A stretch of DNA of 64,000 nucleotides from Thioploca ingrica (GCA_000828835.1 AP014633.1:1116001-1180000); one strand, 5' to 3'. Counted from the stretch's first letter, positions 27,687 to 38,197 are shown. The notes: generated by a model not told the origin, from the letters alone. A program made the numbers and translations.

Positions 27687-27848
27687 ATGAACACAAAACT
27701 ATTAGTAATCATAGGTTGGGCATTGCTACACATATCCGACAACTTTACCGCTACCGATTTTTCAATCAGTGTTATGTGGTTTCAATGGATAAAGGCAATG
27801 ATTTTAAAGAGGTTGGTGTGGTTTGTTGGACGCGTTGTGCTTAGATAG
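27687..27848 (+). CDS. Possible small 53-residue protein
   Basis: Within the 371-base gap before the peptidase gene, ATG at 27687 opens a 53-codon frame with TAGGA seven bases upstream. The N-terminus (MNTKLLVIIGWALLH) is hydrophobic, like a signal or membrane segment, and the C-terminus is basic. It has no recognised relative and may be a fragment; the end of a shifted frame reads EVGVVCWTRCA. The rest of the gap is AT-rich. Confidence 0.3.
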   Translation: MNTKLLVIIGWALLHISDNFTATDFSISVMWFQWIKAMILKRLVWFVGRVVLR

Positions 27849-27856
27849 ATTCCAAA

Positions 27857-28690
27857 TCAGGTGGCTCTTGACCACTCACTGGGATCGACGTGATAATAAT
27901 TGCGTAATTGTTCATATAATTGACCATATTCATCTTTTAACAACCGTGGTTTTTCAAAAAAGACTTCTGTAGCTACCGCAAAAAACTCGGCCGGATTTTT
28001 AGCGCCATAATAATCCATTACCGTACTTTCGCCACGTGCTGCTTTACTACAATGTTGTTGGTAAGCTTGACTAAAAACTTTTGCCCAAGTGATATAACTG
28101 GCTTTACTGTCCAGTAGCGGTACACCATTCGTACTGCCTTGCTCGTGATCGAGTTGGTGAGCAAATTCGTGTAAGACTACATTGGCTCCACTTCCAAAAG
28201 AATCGGTATCTTGTTTAACGTCTTCCCAAGACAGAATGATTTTTCCAATAGCCCAAGATTCTCCTTCCAAGACTTGTCTTTCTTGGCTATACACCCCGGC
28301 ATTATCTTTGACTTCTCGAGGTACGATAAAAGCGGTAGGATACACTAAGATGACACTCAAATCTTTATAATATAATGTGTTACGATTTAATAATAACAGA
28401 CAAGCTTGTGCAGCAATCGTTAATTTCATTTCTTCAGTTATATCCAATCCCCCACAACCGATAAATTGCTTTTCCGCCAAAAAAACTTGAATATGACTTT
28501 GCAATTGTTGCTTTAATAAAAAGGGCAAGTGACGATAAATCGGAACATTTTGTTCCAAAAATTGTTGCCATCGTGTTGAAAACGGTTGACGACGCCAATG
28601 TTCTCGACGCAAGTCGTTGATAATGGGGTTACCTATAATAATCGCTATGATCACACCCCCTATCGTGAGCAGGATTGTCAGGAACATCAT
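27857..28690 (-). CDS. mtfA: MtfA-like zinc-dependent peptidase (M90)
   Basis: The metal motif HEFAHQLDH (HExxH plus following His/Asp) and the preceding region (RWQQFLEQNVPIY, FIGCGGLDITEEMK, IAAQACLLLL) match MtfA, a cytoplasmic peptidase linked in E. coli to the Mlc glucose repressor. Here the N-terminus is a membrane segment (FLTILLTIGGVIIAIIIG). I take the ATG at 28690, giving 278 residues, near the family length; a TTG at 28819 gives 320 residues with a non-conserved extension. Its real substrate here is unknown. Confidence 0.82.
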   Translation of the reverse strand: MMFLTILLTIGGVIIAIIIGNPIINDLRREHWRRQPFSTRWQQFLEQNVPIYRHLPFLLKQQLQSHIQVFLAEKQFIGCGGLDITEEMKLTIAAQACLLLLNRNTLYYKDLSVILVYPTAFIVPREVKDNAGVYSQERQVLEGESWAIGKIILSWEDVKQDTDSFGSGANVVLHEFAHQLDHEQGSTNGVPLLDSKASYITWAKVFSQAYQQHCSKAARGESTVMDYYGAKNPAEFFAVATEVFFEKPRLLKDEYGQLYEQLRNYYHVDPSEWSRAT

Positions 28691-28874
28691 TTGGTGCTGG
28701 TTAACACTAATATTATTAATTGTAAAAGCAAATTTAACTTGGGCATAGCGTTTAATTCCAAAGAACGACCTGGTTGCTTCTTCTGAAATTAAACCTAATA
28801 CGATAATATATTGTTTCAATTTCTCATTTTCTTATAGATGAGGAACTTTAACTTTATTTTTTAAATCCTAAATA

Positions 28875-30251
28875 ATGATTGACACTATCCACAAAATCCA
28901 CAAAATTGGTTTTATTTCATTAGGTTGTCCAAAAGCAACCGTTGATTCGGAACGAATTCTTACTCAATTACGTGCCGAAGGCTATTTAATCAGTGCCAGC
29001 TATGAAGAAGCTGATCTAGTTGTCGTGAATACCTGCGGATTTATTGAAGCGGCTGTCACTGAATCTTTAGACGCGATTGGTGAAGCATTAGCTAACAATG
29101 GTCAAGTGATTGTTACCGGTTGCTTAGGTGCACAAAGTGATGTGGTTAAAGCAACTTTTCCAGAAGTCCTCGCAGTAACGGGTCCGGCTGCCTTAACCGA
29201 AGTCATGGCCATTATTCACGCGCAGTTGCCACCACCCTCTGATCCACGTCTGGATTTATTACCACCGGGTGGTATCAAATTGACACCACGCCATTATGCG
29301 TATTTGAAAATTGCTGAAGGTTGTAATCAGCAGTGTAGTTTTTGCATAATTCCGCAATTACGCGGACCCTTAATCAGTCGTCCCATTGGCGAAATACTCA
29401 CTGAAGCGGAACAGTTAGTCAGTGCCGGCGTAAAAGAATTACTGATCGTTTCTCAAGATACAGCGGCTTATGGCGTAGATACGCGCTACCGGCTTGATTT
29501 TTGGCAAGGTCGTCCGCTCAAAACGCGTATTACCGAACTGAGTCGTGCTTTAGGTCAACTCGGTATCTGGGTACGATTACACTATGTTTATCCCTATCCT
29601 CATGTGGATCAACTGGTGGAATTAATGGCGGAAGGACTTATTTTGCCTTATTTAGATGTGCCACTGCAACATAGCAGCCCCGCTATTTTGCAAGCCATGC
29701 GACGTCCTGCCAATAGTGACAATCTGTTACGTCGGCTTGACCATTGGCGTTCAATTTGCCCAGAGTTAACGGTGCGTAGCACCTTTATTGTTGGGTTTCC
29801 TGGGGAAACCGCCGCTGATTTTGAGCACTTACTGGCTTTTATTCAAGCCGCTCGTTTGGATCGAGTTGGTGCTTTTACTTATTCGCCGATTGCTGGAGCT
29901 GCCGCTAATCATTTGCCCGGCGCTATTCCAGAAGAAATTAAGGAAGAACGCCTCAGCCGATTGATGTCCACTCAAAGCGCCATCAGTGCCCAAAAACTGC
30001 AAGCTCGAATGGGTCAAACGGTTACCGTGTTGATAGACGAAATAACGCCAACGACTATCTATGCCCACAGTGCCGCCGAGGCACCTGAAATTGATGGTGT
30101 TATTATCATTGAAGCCCAAGCCAAACAGTTATCGCCAGGTGAATTTATTCAAGCCAAGATTATTGACGCCGATGAACACGACCTCTATGCTAAAAATCTT
30201 GCCACTCACCCTCGTCATCATCAGCATCATCGGGTAAAGGCTCAGAAATAG
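28875..30251 (+). CDS. rimO: Ribosomal protein S12 methylthiotransferase
   Basis: RimO adds a methylthio group to an Asp of ribosomal protein S12. The N-terminal UPF0004 domain has auxiliary cluster cysteines C18 ([12 protein letters not shown]), C54 (NTCGFI) and C83 (TGCLG). The radical-SAM motif is C150, C154, C157 (CNQQCSFC) followed by IIPQLRG. A C-terminal TRAM domain covers about 375-440. The length of 458 is normal. The His-rich end ([10 protein letters not shown]) overlaps the 3' end of the convergent chemoreceptor by 62 bases. Confidence 0.95.
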   Translation: MIDTIHKIHKIGFISLGCPKATVDSERILTQLRAEGYLISASYEEADLVVVNTCGFIEAAVTESLDAIGEALANNGQVIVTGCLGAQSDVVKATFPEVLAVTGPAALTEVMAIIHAQLPPPSDPRLDLLPPGGIKLTPRHYAYLKIAEGCNQQCSFCIIPQLRGPLISRPIGEILTEAEQLVSAGVKELLIVSQDTAAYGVDTRYRLDFWQGRPLKTRITELSRALGQLGIWVRLHYVYPYPHVDQLVELMAEGLILPYLDVPLQHSSPAILQAMRRPANSDNLLRRLDHWRSICPELTVRSTFIVGFPGETAADFEHLLAFIQAARLDRVGAFTYSPIAGAAANHLPGAIPEEIKEERLSRLMSTQSAISAQKLQARMGQTVTVLIDEITPTTIYAHSAAEAPEIDGVIIIEAQAKQLSPGEFIQAKIIDADEHDLYAKNLATHPRHHQHHRVKAQK

Positions 30252-32913
30252 TTTGAGTTTTATAAACCAAGTTGGGGCGATTAATAATGGCTTTGGTTTT
30301 TTTGCTTTGAGGTTGCTCTAATTGTCGCTCGATCTTAAACAGCATAACTTGTTCTTTGAGCATTTGCGCCTGTTCTCTCATGGCATCACTCGCCGCTATG
30401 GCTTCCCCTACCAGAGCTGCATTTTTTTGAGTCATTTCATCCATTTGGGTGATGGCGGTATTGATCTGCTGAATACCCCCTGATTGTTCCTTACTCGCTG
30501 CCGCCATTTCTGAAATGATATCATTGACTTTTTTTACTGAGATCACAATCGCTTCTAAGCTTTCTCCAGATTGATTGGCTAATTGAGTTCCTTCTTCAAC
30601 TTTAGTCACACTATCTTTGATGAGAGATTTAATTTCTTTAGCGGCTTCAGCACTGCGTTGTGCTAAGTTACGGACTTCCGCAGCGACCACGGCAAAACCA
30701 CGTCCTTGCTCACCCGCACGTGCTGATTCCACAGCGGCATTCAAAGCTAGTAAATTGGTTTGAAAAGCAATCTCATCAATAACGCCAATGATATCCGTGA
30801 TTTTTTGACTACTCTTGTTGATTTCGATTATGGCTTTGATAGCCGCATTCACGACTTTACCACCGCGCACGGCTTGTTCGGTGGCACTTAAGGCTAATTG
30901 ACTGGCTTGTTGAGCATTATCCGCATTTTGTTGGACCGTACTGGTCATTTGTTCCATACTGGCGGCGGTTTCTTCTAACGAAGCGGCTTGTTGTTCAGTC
31001 CGTTGACTTAAGTTGATATTTCCCTGAGAAAGCTCTTCGGCAGCATCATTGACGACAGCGGCTGATTGTGCAATGACTGCCACCATTTCGGTTAATTTTT
31101 CAATCGTCGCATTGATATCATTTTTTAATTGTTCAAAAGCACCACGATAATTATTTTCAATTTGTTGCGTTAAATCACCTTGTGCCAGTGCAGTTAAGAT
31201 CCGCATGATGTCTTCAATGGCGAGTTGATTGAAATTAAGGACTTGGTTAATTCCTTCGCTAAACGTGTAGAAAAATCCAGTTTTTCCTTCTAAATCGATA
31301 CGTTGTTGAAAGTCACTTTGTGAAGCTGCATGAATAACGGCATTAATTTCCTGTTCGGTAGCGATTTCCAAAGTGCGATTATTGAACTCAATAACTATTC
31401 CTAACCGCTCACCATTTTTATTAAACACCGGGGTAATAATATGATCTAAAGTTAACTCGCCTATCGTCACTCGAGCGCGGCGAGTATCGGCTAATTGAGC
31501 TAAGATTTGACGTTGGTAAGTGGGATTTTTATGGAAAGTATCGAGATTTTTACCGAGTAATTGATTAGCATCAAAGTGAGGTAAATCTTGGCGAATTTTA
31601 TTTTCTTCGGTTTTAAACAAGCAGTGTGCCGATTCATTCAAATAAATAATATTATAATCAACATCAGTAATCATAACACTCGTCGTAGCCTTTTCTAAAG
31701 CACGATTCACCCGTAAAGCCGATTCTGCAGTACGTTGTTCTTCCTCAATACGTTCTTGTAATTGATGCTGAGTTTTATTGAGTTCTTGGATACGTTCCCG
31801 CAGTTGGGTTTGCATATCCAACATCGAAGCAAATAAACCAGTCGGTTGTTGCTTCGATTCAAACTGAGTAGACAGATCGCCACTGGCAATCTTTTTGGCC
31901 ATTTCAGCCACCAAAGCGGGTTCACCACCCAATTGCCGCATAATACCACGAGAAATAAGCCAACCGAGGATAAGACTCACCATAATAGCAATTCCTATCG
32001 TTATCAATAACCAGCTGCGGGTATGAATAACGGTGGTTTTAGTGGTATCATTGGCTTTATTAAAATCAGCTATTACGCTTTCAAAAATTTGTGACCCGAG
32101 TTCACGTGCCCGTGGTCCAAGCACATCCAGTTGATCATTCTTAATTTGCTGTTGTTGGATATACTTATCATGAATTTGGTTGAATCCTTGGTAATAAGCC
32201 GTTACTGCTTCGGCAACTTCCTGAATGGATTGATGCTGAGTCGGATCTGCAAATCCCGGAATCGCTTGCTCAAAAGCAACTTTAGCCTGTTGGTAATGTT
32301 CTTCAAATTTTTGTGCCCATTTTTCCTCACCATTATCTAAATACTTAAACAGATTGATTCGCATCAATAAAAAAGCGCTCTGACAATTGCCCACCGAGTA
32401 GGAACCGGCCCCATCATTCGCTTGAAAGGCCTGTTTACGTAATTGTTCTAGTTTGTCTTCTGCCAAAGGTCCTTGAATATCCAGTATCTCAGTTATGATT
32501 TGGTCCCGTTGCGCGATTAATTGGATTATTTCTTCAAAATGAGTTTTATATTCTTGAATAAGTTGTTTAAATTGCTCCAGTAATGGCGCACGTTCAGTAC
32601 TATTAGAGATAGAACTTACATTTTCCTTAGTAAAAAACACCTCTTCTAGTTCAGTCCAGATTTCATTGAAGCGATCCAAGTTAGCCTGATTTTGATTAAG
32701 AATGTATTGGTTAGCATGAAGACGGAGTTGCAGTAATTTTGCAACGACTTCTCCAACCAGTTGTTGTTCTACTGCCCATTGATTGACTTTAACAAAAGTA
32801 CTGTTAATTTGGTTGAGCCGAACTAACGCCACCCCACCCACCACCATTGTTAATATTAAAACAATTGAATAGCCTATCGTAATTTGGGTACTAAATTTAA
32901 AATTTTTGACCAT
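30190..32913 (-). CDS. Methyl-accepting chemotaxis protein with HAMP and PAS
   Basis: First membrane segment (residues about 11-31), a periplasmic four-helix type sensor of about 270 residues, second membrane segment ([20 protein letters not shown]), HAMP (about 335-385), PAS (about 405-520, with NIIYLNESA and a TFHKNPTYQ element), then HAMP-like linker and the cytoplasmic signalling hairpin with the conserved tip [20 protein letters not shown]. The extreme C-terminus EWQDF matches the xWxxF pentapeptide that tethers CheR/CheB. GAGGAA precedes the ATG. No che genes lie nearby; the ligand is unknown. Confidence 0.92.
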   Translation of the reverse strand: MVKNFKFSTQITIGYSIVLILTMVVGGVALVRLNQINSTFVKVNQWAVEQQLVGEVVAKLLQLRLHANQYILNQNQANLDRFNEIWTELEEVFFTKENVSSISNSTERAPLLEQFKQLIQEYKTHFEEIIQLIAQRDQIITEILDIQGPLAEDKLEQLRKQAFQANDGAGSYSVGNCQSAFLLMRINLFKYLDNGEEKWAQKFEEHYQQAKVAFEQAIPGFADPTQHQSIQEVAEAVTAYYQGFNQIHDKYIQQQQIKNDQLDVLGPRARELGSQIFESVIADFNKANDTTKTTVIHTRSWLLITIGIAIMVSLILGWLISRGIMRQLGGEPALVAEMAKKIASGDLSTQFESKQQPTGLFASMLDMQTQLRERIQELNKTQHQLQERIEEEQRTAESALRVNRALEKATTSVMITDVDYNIIYLNESAHCLFKTEENKIRQDLPHFDANQLLGKNLDTFHKNPTYQRQILAQLADTRRARVTIGELTLDHIITPVFNKNGERLGIVIEFNNRTLEIATEQEINAVIHAASQSDFQQRIDLEGKTGFFYTFSEGINQVLNFNQLAIEDIMRILTALAQGDLTQQIENNYRGAFEQLKNDINATIEKLTEMVAVIAQSAAVVNDAAEELSQGNINLSQRTEQQAASLEETAASMEQMTSTVQQNADNAQQASQLALSATEQAVRGGKVVNAAIKAIIEINKSSQKITDIIGVIDEIAFQTNLLALNAAVESARAGEQGRGFAVVAAEVRNLAQRSAEAAKEIKSLIKDSVTKVEEGTQLANQSGESLEAIVISVKKVNDIISEMAAASKEQSGGIQQINTAITQMDEMTQKNAALVGEAIAASDAMREQAQMLKEQVMLFKIERQLEQPQSKKTKAIINRPNLVYKTQTISEPLPDDADDDEGEWQDF

Positions 32914-33156
32914 ATTAGAAGTTCCTCACTGGTTAAGCAAAGAAATGTCAATGCATTAATTAAACCGATTTTAAGTTGGTAGGTGAAGTAGTGGTCTTAC
33001 TTTTACCCATCTTATTGGCAAAAACAGTTTCAAAATAAAACTATAGCCTTTTTAGAATTGGTGATGATTATGGCAAAATAAAGTGGTGAATCGCCATTTT
33101 ATATGGTTTATAATGGCAGGTCTGTTCAGAAAGCGCAAATACAGCGTTGCCTATTT

Positions 33157-33546
33157 TCAAGCAGAATAAATCGCACTCGGATCTTTCAACACCGGTTCAA
33201 CAGTAATCCATTGTTCATTTTGTAATTGTTGAAAAAAGCAGTGATGACGTCCGGTATGACAAGCGATGCCACCAATTTGTTCCACTTCTAATAAAATGAC
33301 ATCGTTATCGCAATCTAAACGAATGTCTAACACTTTTTGCACATGTCCAGATTCCTCACCTTTAAACCATAATTTTCCTCGGGAACGTGACCAATAAACC
33401 GCTCGTTGTTGTTGCATCGTTAACTGTAAAGCGGCTCGATTCATCCAAGCTAACATGAGAATTTGGCGAGTACCCGTTTCTTGTGCAATAACCGGTACCA
33501 GTCCCTCTTTATTCCAGGCAATTTGATCTAGCCATTGTTCATTCAT
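33157..33546 (-). CDS. hisI: Phosphoribosyl-AMP cyclohydrolase
   Basis: HisI opens the purine ring of PR-AMP in histidine synthesis. [18 protein letters not shown], the metal motif LDCDND and [10 protein letters not shown] are the family signature, with Cys ligands to zinc. The protein of 129 residues has only the cyclohydrolase domain; the HisE pyrophosphatase found fused in E. coli is absent and must be encoded elsewhere. It stands alone, not in a his operon. Confidence 0.95.
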   Translation of the reverse strand: MNEQWLDQIAWNKEGLVPVIAQETGTRQILMLAWMNRAALQLTMQQQRAVYWSRSRGKLWFKGEESGHVQKVLDIRLDCDNDVILLEVEQIGGIACHTGRHHCFFQQLQNEQWITVEPVLKDPSAIYSA

Positions 33547-33675
33547 AGATAAGTACTTTAGTAGAATTAAAATTAATTGTTTCTCATGAAAAATAAGTTA
33601 TCTTAATCTAAATTATTTTAACTCCTGACTTTCAAGAAGCGGGTGATTGTCTAGAAAAAGTTGACCGCGATCATA

Positions 33676-34644
33676 TTAAAAATCAATGCAACGACCTTTC
33701 CTTTCCCAATCGCCATAACGAGTGGGTTCCAACCCGGGTGGACCACCGATTTCAATTGGAGTTTGAGGTGAAGTAGTTGATTGTGGCTGATTATCATTCA
33801 ACAGTTGTTGCTGTACCGATTGAATAACCGCTGCTGTGTTGGGTTTTAAGCCGCGCCATAAATAAAAAGATTCAGCGGCTTGCTCTACTAACATCCCTAA
33901 ACCATCCAAAACTTGAAGCGCTCCCTGAGATTGTGCCCATTGCATAAAGGGAGTTGGGGTCCGAGCATACATCATATCGTAACACCAAGTATCTGGCATT
34001 ATTAAGCCAGCGGGCAGTGGCGGTAATTGACCGTGTAAACTGGCAGAAGTGCCATTAATAATTAAATCGAAAGATTGGCCGGCTAAAGACGCATAGGTAG
34101 AAGCGATTATCTGGCCAAAATGATTGAATGAGGTGGCCAATATTTCTGCTTTCGAGACGGTTCGATTAGCAATAACACATTGAATCGGTTTTGCTTGCAG
34201 TAAGGTTTCTAACACGCCATGAACCGCACCACCAGCACCCAGTATCAATACCCGTTTACCAGCGATTTGACCACCGTGATTGTTTATTAAATCGCGTACT
34301 AAGCCAATACCATCAGTATTATCACCGAGTCGCTGTCCCCGTTCATCAAACCAGAGCGTATTGACTGCGCCAGCACGCTCCGCCCGTTGACTCCGTTTAT
34401 CAGCTAACCTCCAAGCATCTTGTTTAAAAGGAATGGTAATATTCAATCCCTTACCCCCGGCGGATTGAAAAGCTGCGACCGCCTTAGCAAATTCACCCGC
34501 TTGAGTACTAACCAACCGTGCTTCATATTGCATTGCTTGCCCGGTTTGTTGCGCAAACTGGGTATGAATGAAAGGTGACTTACTATGAGCGATGGGATTC
34601 CCCATGACAGCATAACGATCCAGAGTGGGTTGAGAATCAGTCAT
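33676..34644 (-). CDS. aroE: Shikimate dehydrogenase with C-terminal DUF1674 (SdhAF4-like) tail
   Basis: Residues 1-277 are AroE, which reduces 3-dehydroshikimate with NADPH: shikimate site GNPIAHSKSP, catalytic Lys in NITIPFKQDA, DNTDGIG and the nucleotide loop GAGGAVHGVL. After QQQLLN the family normally ends. Here about 45 residues follow, finishing GGPPGLEPTRYGDWERKG then RCIDF, the signature of DUF1674, the family of the succinate dehydrogenase assembly factor SdhAF4. No separate start codon with a ribosome site is seen, so the sequence predicts a fusion. Confidence 0.88.
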   Translation of the reverse strand: MTDSQPTLDRYAVMGNPIAHSKSPFIHTQFAQQTGQAMQYEARLVSTQAGEFAKAVAAFQSAGGKGLNITIPFKQDAWRLADKRSQRAERAGAVNTLWFDERGQRLGDNTDGIGLVRDLINNHGGQIAGKRVLILGAGGAVHGVLETLLQAKPIQCVIANRTVSKAEILATSFNHFGQIIASTYASLAGQSFDLIINGTSASLHGQLPPLPAGLIMPDTWCYDMMYARTPTPFMQWAQSQGALQVLDGLGMLVEQAAESFYLWRGLKPNTAAVIQSVQQQLLNDNQPQSTTSPQTPIEIGGPPGLEPTRYGDWERKGRCIDF

Positions 34645-34728
34645 AAGATAAATCTCATTAGGTCATTAGGGTAAGAAAATAATTTGAAAAATCTTAAGGT
34701 TAAAATAAGCATCCTCTTTTCCTCATGA

Positions 34729-36117
34729 TTACAAAGTCAGTTCAGCTAAAACTTGACTAAACACGCTATCCCAATCCCCTGGTGTGGGTTGTCGAAACAG
34801 GCGCATCGTAGGATACCAAGGTGTGTCTTCTCGTGCTACTAACCAACGCCAGTCAGAGTTAAAATGTAACAATACCCACACCGGTTGACTGATGGCACCC
34901 GCGAGATGAGCAACAGCGGTATCCACTGAAATAATTAAGTCTAAATTAGCAATGATTGCCGCAGTATCGCTAAAATCCTTTAAAAATGGAGTGAGTGAAA
35001 CTAAATTCATCTCCTGGGGAACGGGTTGATTAGCGGCAGCACCGGTTTGCAAACTAAATAAAGTGACATGCGGTAATTTTGCCAGTTTAGCAAAATAAGT
35101 TAAAGAACAGGAACGATTGCGATCATCTTGATGATTGGGATTACCTGCCCAGACAATACCGATTTTAAAATGATTTTGAGCGAATCGCTGATGCCATTGT
35201 TCAACTTTGAATAAATCTGGATATAAGTAAGGCACCGCCGCCGGAATGTTATCTAAAGTCGTTGCAAAATGCTGGGGTAAACTTAACAGCGGAATCCAAA
35301 TATCATAGCTAATATCGGGCTCTTTATCTAATTGATCGTGGGTAATAATGGTATTGACTTGCGGCAAATTTTTTAGTAAGGAGGCTAATACTGAAGGAAT
35401 AACTAAAATCAGTTTACCCCCGGTGAGAAGAGTCAAATAACGACTAAATTGGATAGTGTCGCCAAAACCTTGTTCCCAATGAATTAACAGGGTTCGATCG
35501 GCTAGCGGGGTACCGTCCCAGCGAGGTTGTTTAAGTTGAGGAGTACTGACCTCATTATTTTTGAGCCGCCATTCATATTCTTGCCAACCTAAAATAAACT
35601 CACCTTTCTTTAACAAAGTTAATGAGTAACCTAAATGTGCCGTTGGCCAATCCGGTTTTAAGGCAATGGCTCGTTGAAAATAAGTGATAGCGAGTTCGAG
35701 TTGACCTTGAGCTTTGAAAATATTACCTAAATTATTATAGGCTTCTATTGAATGTGGATCTAAACAAAGAACTTGCTGATAACATTGAAAGGCTTCTGCT
35801 AAATTACCCTGCTTTTTTAATAAATTACCTAAGTTACCCTGAAAAGCCGTTACCGTTGGATTGATAAAAATGGCTTGTTTAAGCAAATTGATAGCTTCCT
35901 CCGGTTGTCCCATTTTATCGGCAATCAACCCTAACAAATATAAAGCCACACTATTTTGGGAATCCGTTTGTAATATTTTTCGACACAGCGTTTCAGCTTC
36001 AACCAATTGGTTTGCTTTATAGTATTGATTAGCCAGTTGAACAGCTTGCTGAAGAGTTAATGTTGGGGATGAAGTTTTTGAAGTTTTATCAGTAGATTTT
36101 GATGACTTTTTTGCCAT
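34729..36117 (-). CDS. TPR protein with C-terminal GT9/heptosyltransferase-like domain
   Basis: A Lys/Ser/Thr-rich start is followed by four to five TPRs (about 24-185, for example AYNNLGNIFKAQGQLELAI). Residues about 205-460 resemble a family 9 (heptosyltransferase-like) GT-B domain: FGDTIQFSRYL near the N-terminal side and IISVDTAVAHLAGAISQPVW near the nucleotide-sugar site. Such proteins are common in proteobacteria and are thought to glycosylate proteins or surface glycans; the acceptor is unknown. Four GATAACT heptamers lie directly before its ATG. Confidence 0.8.
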   Translation of the reverse strand: MAKKSSKSTDKTSKTSSPTLTLQQAVQLANQYYKANQLVEAETLCRKILQTDSQNSVALYLLGLIADKMGQPEEAINLLKQAIFINPTVTAFQGNLGNLLKKQGNLAEAFQCYQQVLCLDPHSIEAYNNLGNIFKAQGQLELAITYFQRAIALKPDWPTAHLGYSLTLLKKGEFILGWQEYEWRLKNNEVSTPQLKQPRWDGTPLADRTLLIHWEQGFGDTIQFSRYLTLLTGGKLILVIPSVLASLLKNLPQVNTIITHDQLDKEPDISYDIWIPLLSLPQHFATTLDNIPAAVPYLYPDLFKVEQWHQRFAQNHFKIGIVWAGNPNHQDDRNRSCSLTYFAKLAKLPHVTLFSLQTGAAANQPVPQEMNLVSLTPFLKDFSDTAAIIANLDLIISVDTAVAHLAGAISQPVWVLLHFNSDWRWLVAREDTPWYPTMRLFRQPTPGDWDSVFSQVLAELTL

Positions 36118-36123
36118 AGGGTT

Positions 36124-36151
36124 AGTTATCAGTTATCAGTTATCAGTTATC
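36124..36151. repeat. Heptamer tandem repeat (AGTTATC)x4
   Basis: Four perfect copies; on the minus strand they read GATAACT and end six bases before the ATG of the TPR glycosyltransferase. It is the same unit and relative orientation as the array at 8957. Confidence 0.9.
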
Positions 36152-36216
36152 AGTGAATGCTAAACTATTAACTAACTATAATAACTGAATAATGGTTAAC
36201 TGAATGGGAGATCAAT

Positions 36217-36558
36217 ATGAAAATAATGTATGACCAAGATTTTCATGCTTGGACAGTGGAAAATGCTAAATTACTAAGGGCAGGTCACTTTGCCGAAATT
36301 GATGTGCTACATATTGCGGAGGAATTAGAAAGCATGGGAGCACGTGAGCGAAGAGAAGTCAACGTAGGATGCGTTGTTAACGCACCGTTAACAAAAAAAG
36401 GTTTTTGGTGCGTTACAACGCACCCTACTTGGTTACATTGATCCCGGGCCAGGCTACGTTCGCTTAAGCCAAATGGTGTATGACGCTTCGCTTATACACC
36501 CTACGCGGGTTTAATGGCATTGATCCTACATTTGCTCTGGTTAGCTAGAAAAAAGTAG
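36217..36558 (+). pseudogene. DUF29 gene interrupted by repeat DNA
   Basis: The first 45 codons (YDQDFHAWTVENAKLLRAG, then HIAEELESMGARERREV) are the N-terminus of a DUF29 protein. The frame then runs into a palindromic repeat (36364-36428) and stops at 36439. About 70 bases further, GLMALILHLLW (36508-36540) resembles the next DUF29 segment (xLLxHLLKW), and the gene is then lost in the convergent VWA gene. It looks like a DUF29 gene disrupted by repeat insertion and truncated. Confidence 0.6.
36364..36428. repeat. 65-bp palindromic element, GTAGGGTGCGTTGT family
   Basis: Ends GTAGGATGCGTTGT and ACAACGCACCCTAC are 14-bp inverted repeats with one mismatch; an inner GTTAACGCACCGTTAAC-like palindrome is present. 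It lies inside the DUF29 remnant. A second palindrome-rich tract (GTGTATGACGC...TATACACCC) follows at about 36475-36503. Confidence 0.75.
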
Positions 36559-38197
36559 AAATCTCCAAAAAGACTTTTTCAATGTCTTGTACCGTTCCTG
36601 GGTAAACTTTGGTTTTGGTCTCATTAGCGATGTTTGCTAACACCGTTTTATCAGCATCCTCACCATAGCCAATGGGGAAAATGAGGATAGAAGTCGCTTC
36701 GGTCAACTGAATCTGTTTGAGCAATTCTTCCAGTTTTAGTTGACTTGAAGTATCTTGACCGTCGCTGAGAACCACAACCGCCGCAATTTTCTCTGCTTGA
36801 GGATTCTTCTTTAGATATTGATATGCCTCGGTGATGGCGTCGTAGAGGGCAGTATTACCACTGGCGAACAGGTTGTTGATTTTCTTTTCGATAAATTGGC
36901 GTTCGGTTTTGAGGGGCAACTGCTTGGCTAACCAATTGATTTCATGATTGAAAGTCAAGAGTGAAACATTATCGGAATCGCCTAAAGCCTGCAAAAATTT
37001 CAAGGCACCTTGTCGCGCATGGTTTAATTTGTCACCCATCATACTGCCTGATATATCTAGCGCTAGTACCACATTGGCATTTTTTTTCCTCTCGTTCCAA
37101 AGAGTTAGAATCTCGCGGATAATGTAGGCTGGTGGAACTTCTAACAAGGTCGTTGGTTCGGTTGGATTGACGCCATGTGCCTCATCAATCGGAGCCGTCA
37201 ACTGAATGTTGTTATCTGCTGGGCGAAAGCCATACGAGATAGCTTTTTCTTGTTGCGGTTTAGCCAACAAGTAGTCTATATAAACTTTCGCCGCTTGACG
37301 ATGTTCTTCTGTAACCCATTCGCGTTCTACTACGCCAATCGGATGATCACTCCAAAAAGTGCCTTCTTGAGGATAGATAGTAACGATAGGAAACGGTAAT
37401 TTATATTGAGGGTTGTACGAATCAATCACCAGATTTTCATACAAAACGGCGGCACTTAAAAATGCTGGCCCGTAAGTGAACATCTTGTCGCCAAAAAAGC
37501 CAGTGGAACTCCCATAGTGAACGACCGATTTTTCAATCGTTTCAATGTAATGTCGTACATCGGAATTGTTAACATCGGCTGCGGTCAGATTCTTAGTTTT
37601 GCCAGAGCCGGCATAAACCTCGGCTAACAAGGAAATTAAACCGCTGTTACTAAATTTGGGATGCGTATGACCAAATTTGAACTTTCCCCACTCCGGATTG
37701 TCATAAGCTGCCCATCCCTCGGGTTGGTTAGCCATATTGAATATTTCTGCCCAACCCAGCGGTTTTTTTCCCCAGCCTAAGGCTTCTGCCATGGGTTTCC
37801 ACATAGCAATAACGACCGGAGAACGTACCAGCGACTGGGTAGGACCAATGAGATTTTTACCGCCTTGGTCGGCAGACTCGGCATTCGCCAGTTCAATGAA
37901 AGCCGCCGACGCTGGACTACAAAGATGGGCTTGGCGTTTACCTTCCAGTAATTCTTGCGTGGCTTCTCCAGATCCCATCGGAATAGCGGTTACTTGGATA
38001 ACTTTGCCACTGGTTATCTTAAAGTGACCTTGATTGAAGGTTTTAGTTACCGCTGTTATCCAATTTTCTTTTTCCGATCCGTAGGTAAACACGAGTTCAA
38101 TCTGGTCATTAGCCAACAATGTGTGCGACATCAAACAAGTCAGTATGAACAACTTGACTGTTATTAGCGGGTAGATAAGTTTGAAAAGAACTTTCAT
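36545..38197 (-). CDS. Secreted solute-binding-like protein fused to a VWA domain
   Basis: Signal peptide (about residues 1-30, ending LLAND), then about 330 residues resembling an ABC-type extracellular solute-binding protein (IELVFTYGSEKENWI, FSNSGLISLLAEVY, KVYIDYLLAKPQQEKAI). From about 365 a von Willebrand A domain follows with an intact MIDAS (DISGSM, the later Thr in GNTALYDAI, and SDGQD). VWA domains bind proteins through a metal ion. No transporter genes are adjacent, so the protein may be a receptor or scaffold. ATG at 38197 with GGGAGAA; the TTG three bases earlier is less likely. Confidence 0.8.
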   Translation of the reverse strand: MKVLFKLIYPLITVKLFILTCLMSHTLLANDQIELVFTYGSEKENWITAVTKTFNQGHFKITSGKVIQVTAIPMGSGEATQELLEGKRQAHLCSPASAAFIELANAESADQGGKNLIGPTQSLVRSPVVIAMWKPMAEALGWGKKPLGWAEIFNMANQPEGWAAYDNPEWGKFKFGHTHPKFSNSGLISLLAEVYAGSGKTKNLTAADVNNSDVRHYIETIEKSVVHYGSSTGFFGDKMFTYGPAFLSAAVLYENLVIDSYNPQYKLPFPIVTIYPQEGTFWSDHPIGVVEREWVTEEHRQAAKVYIDYLLAKPQQEKAISYGFRPADNNIQLTAPIDEAHGVNPTEPTTLLEVPPAYIIREILTLWNERKKNANVVLALDISGSMMGDKLNHARQGALKFLQALGDSDNVSLLTFNHEINWLAKQLPLKTERQFIEKKINNLFASGNTALYDAITEAYQYLKKNPQAEKIAAVVVLSDGQDTSSQLKLEELLKQIQLTEATSILIFPIGYGEDADKTVLANIANETKTKVYPGTVQDIEKVFLEISTFF

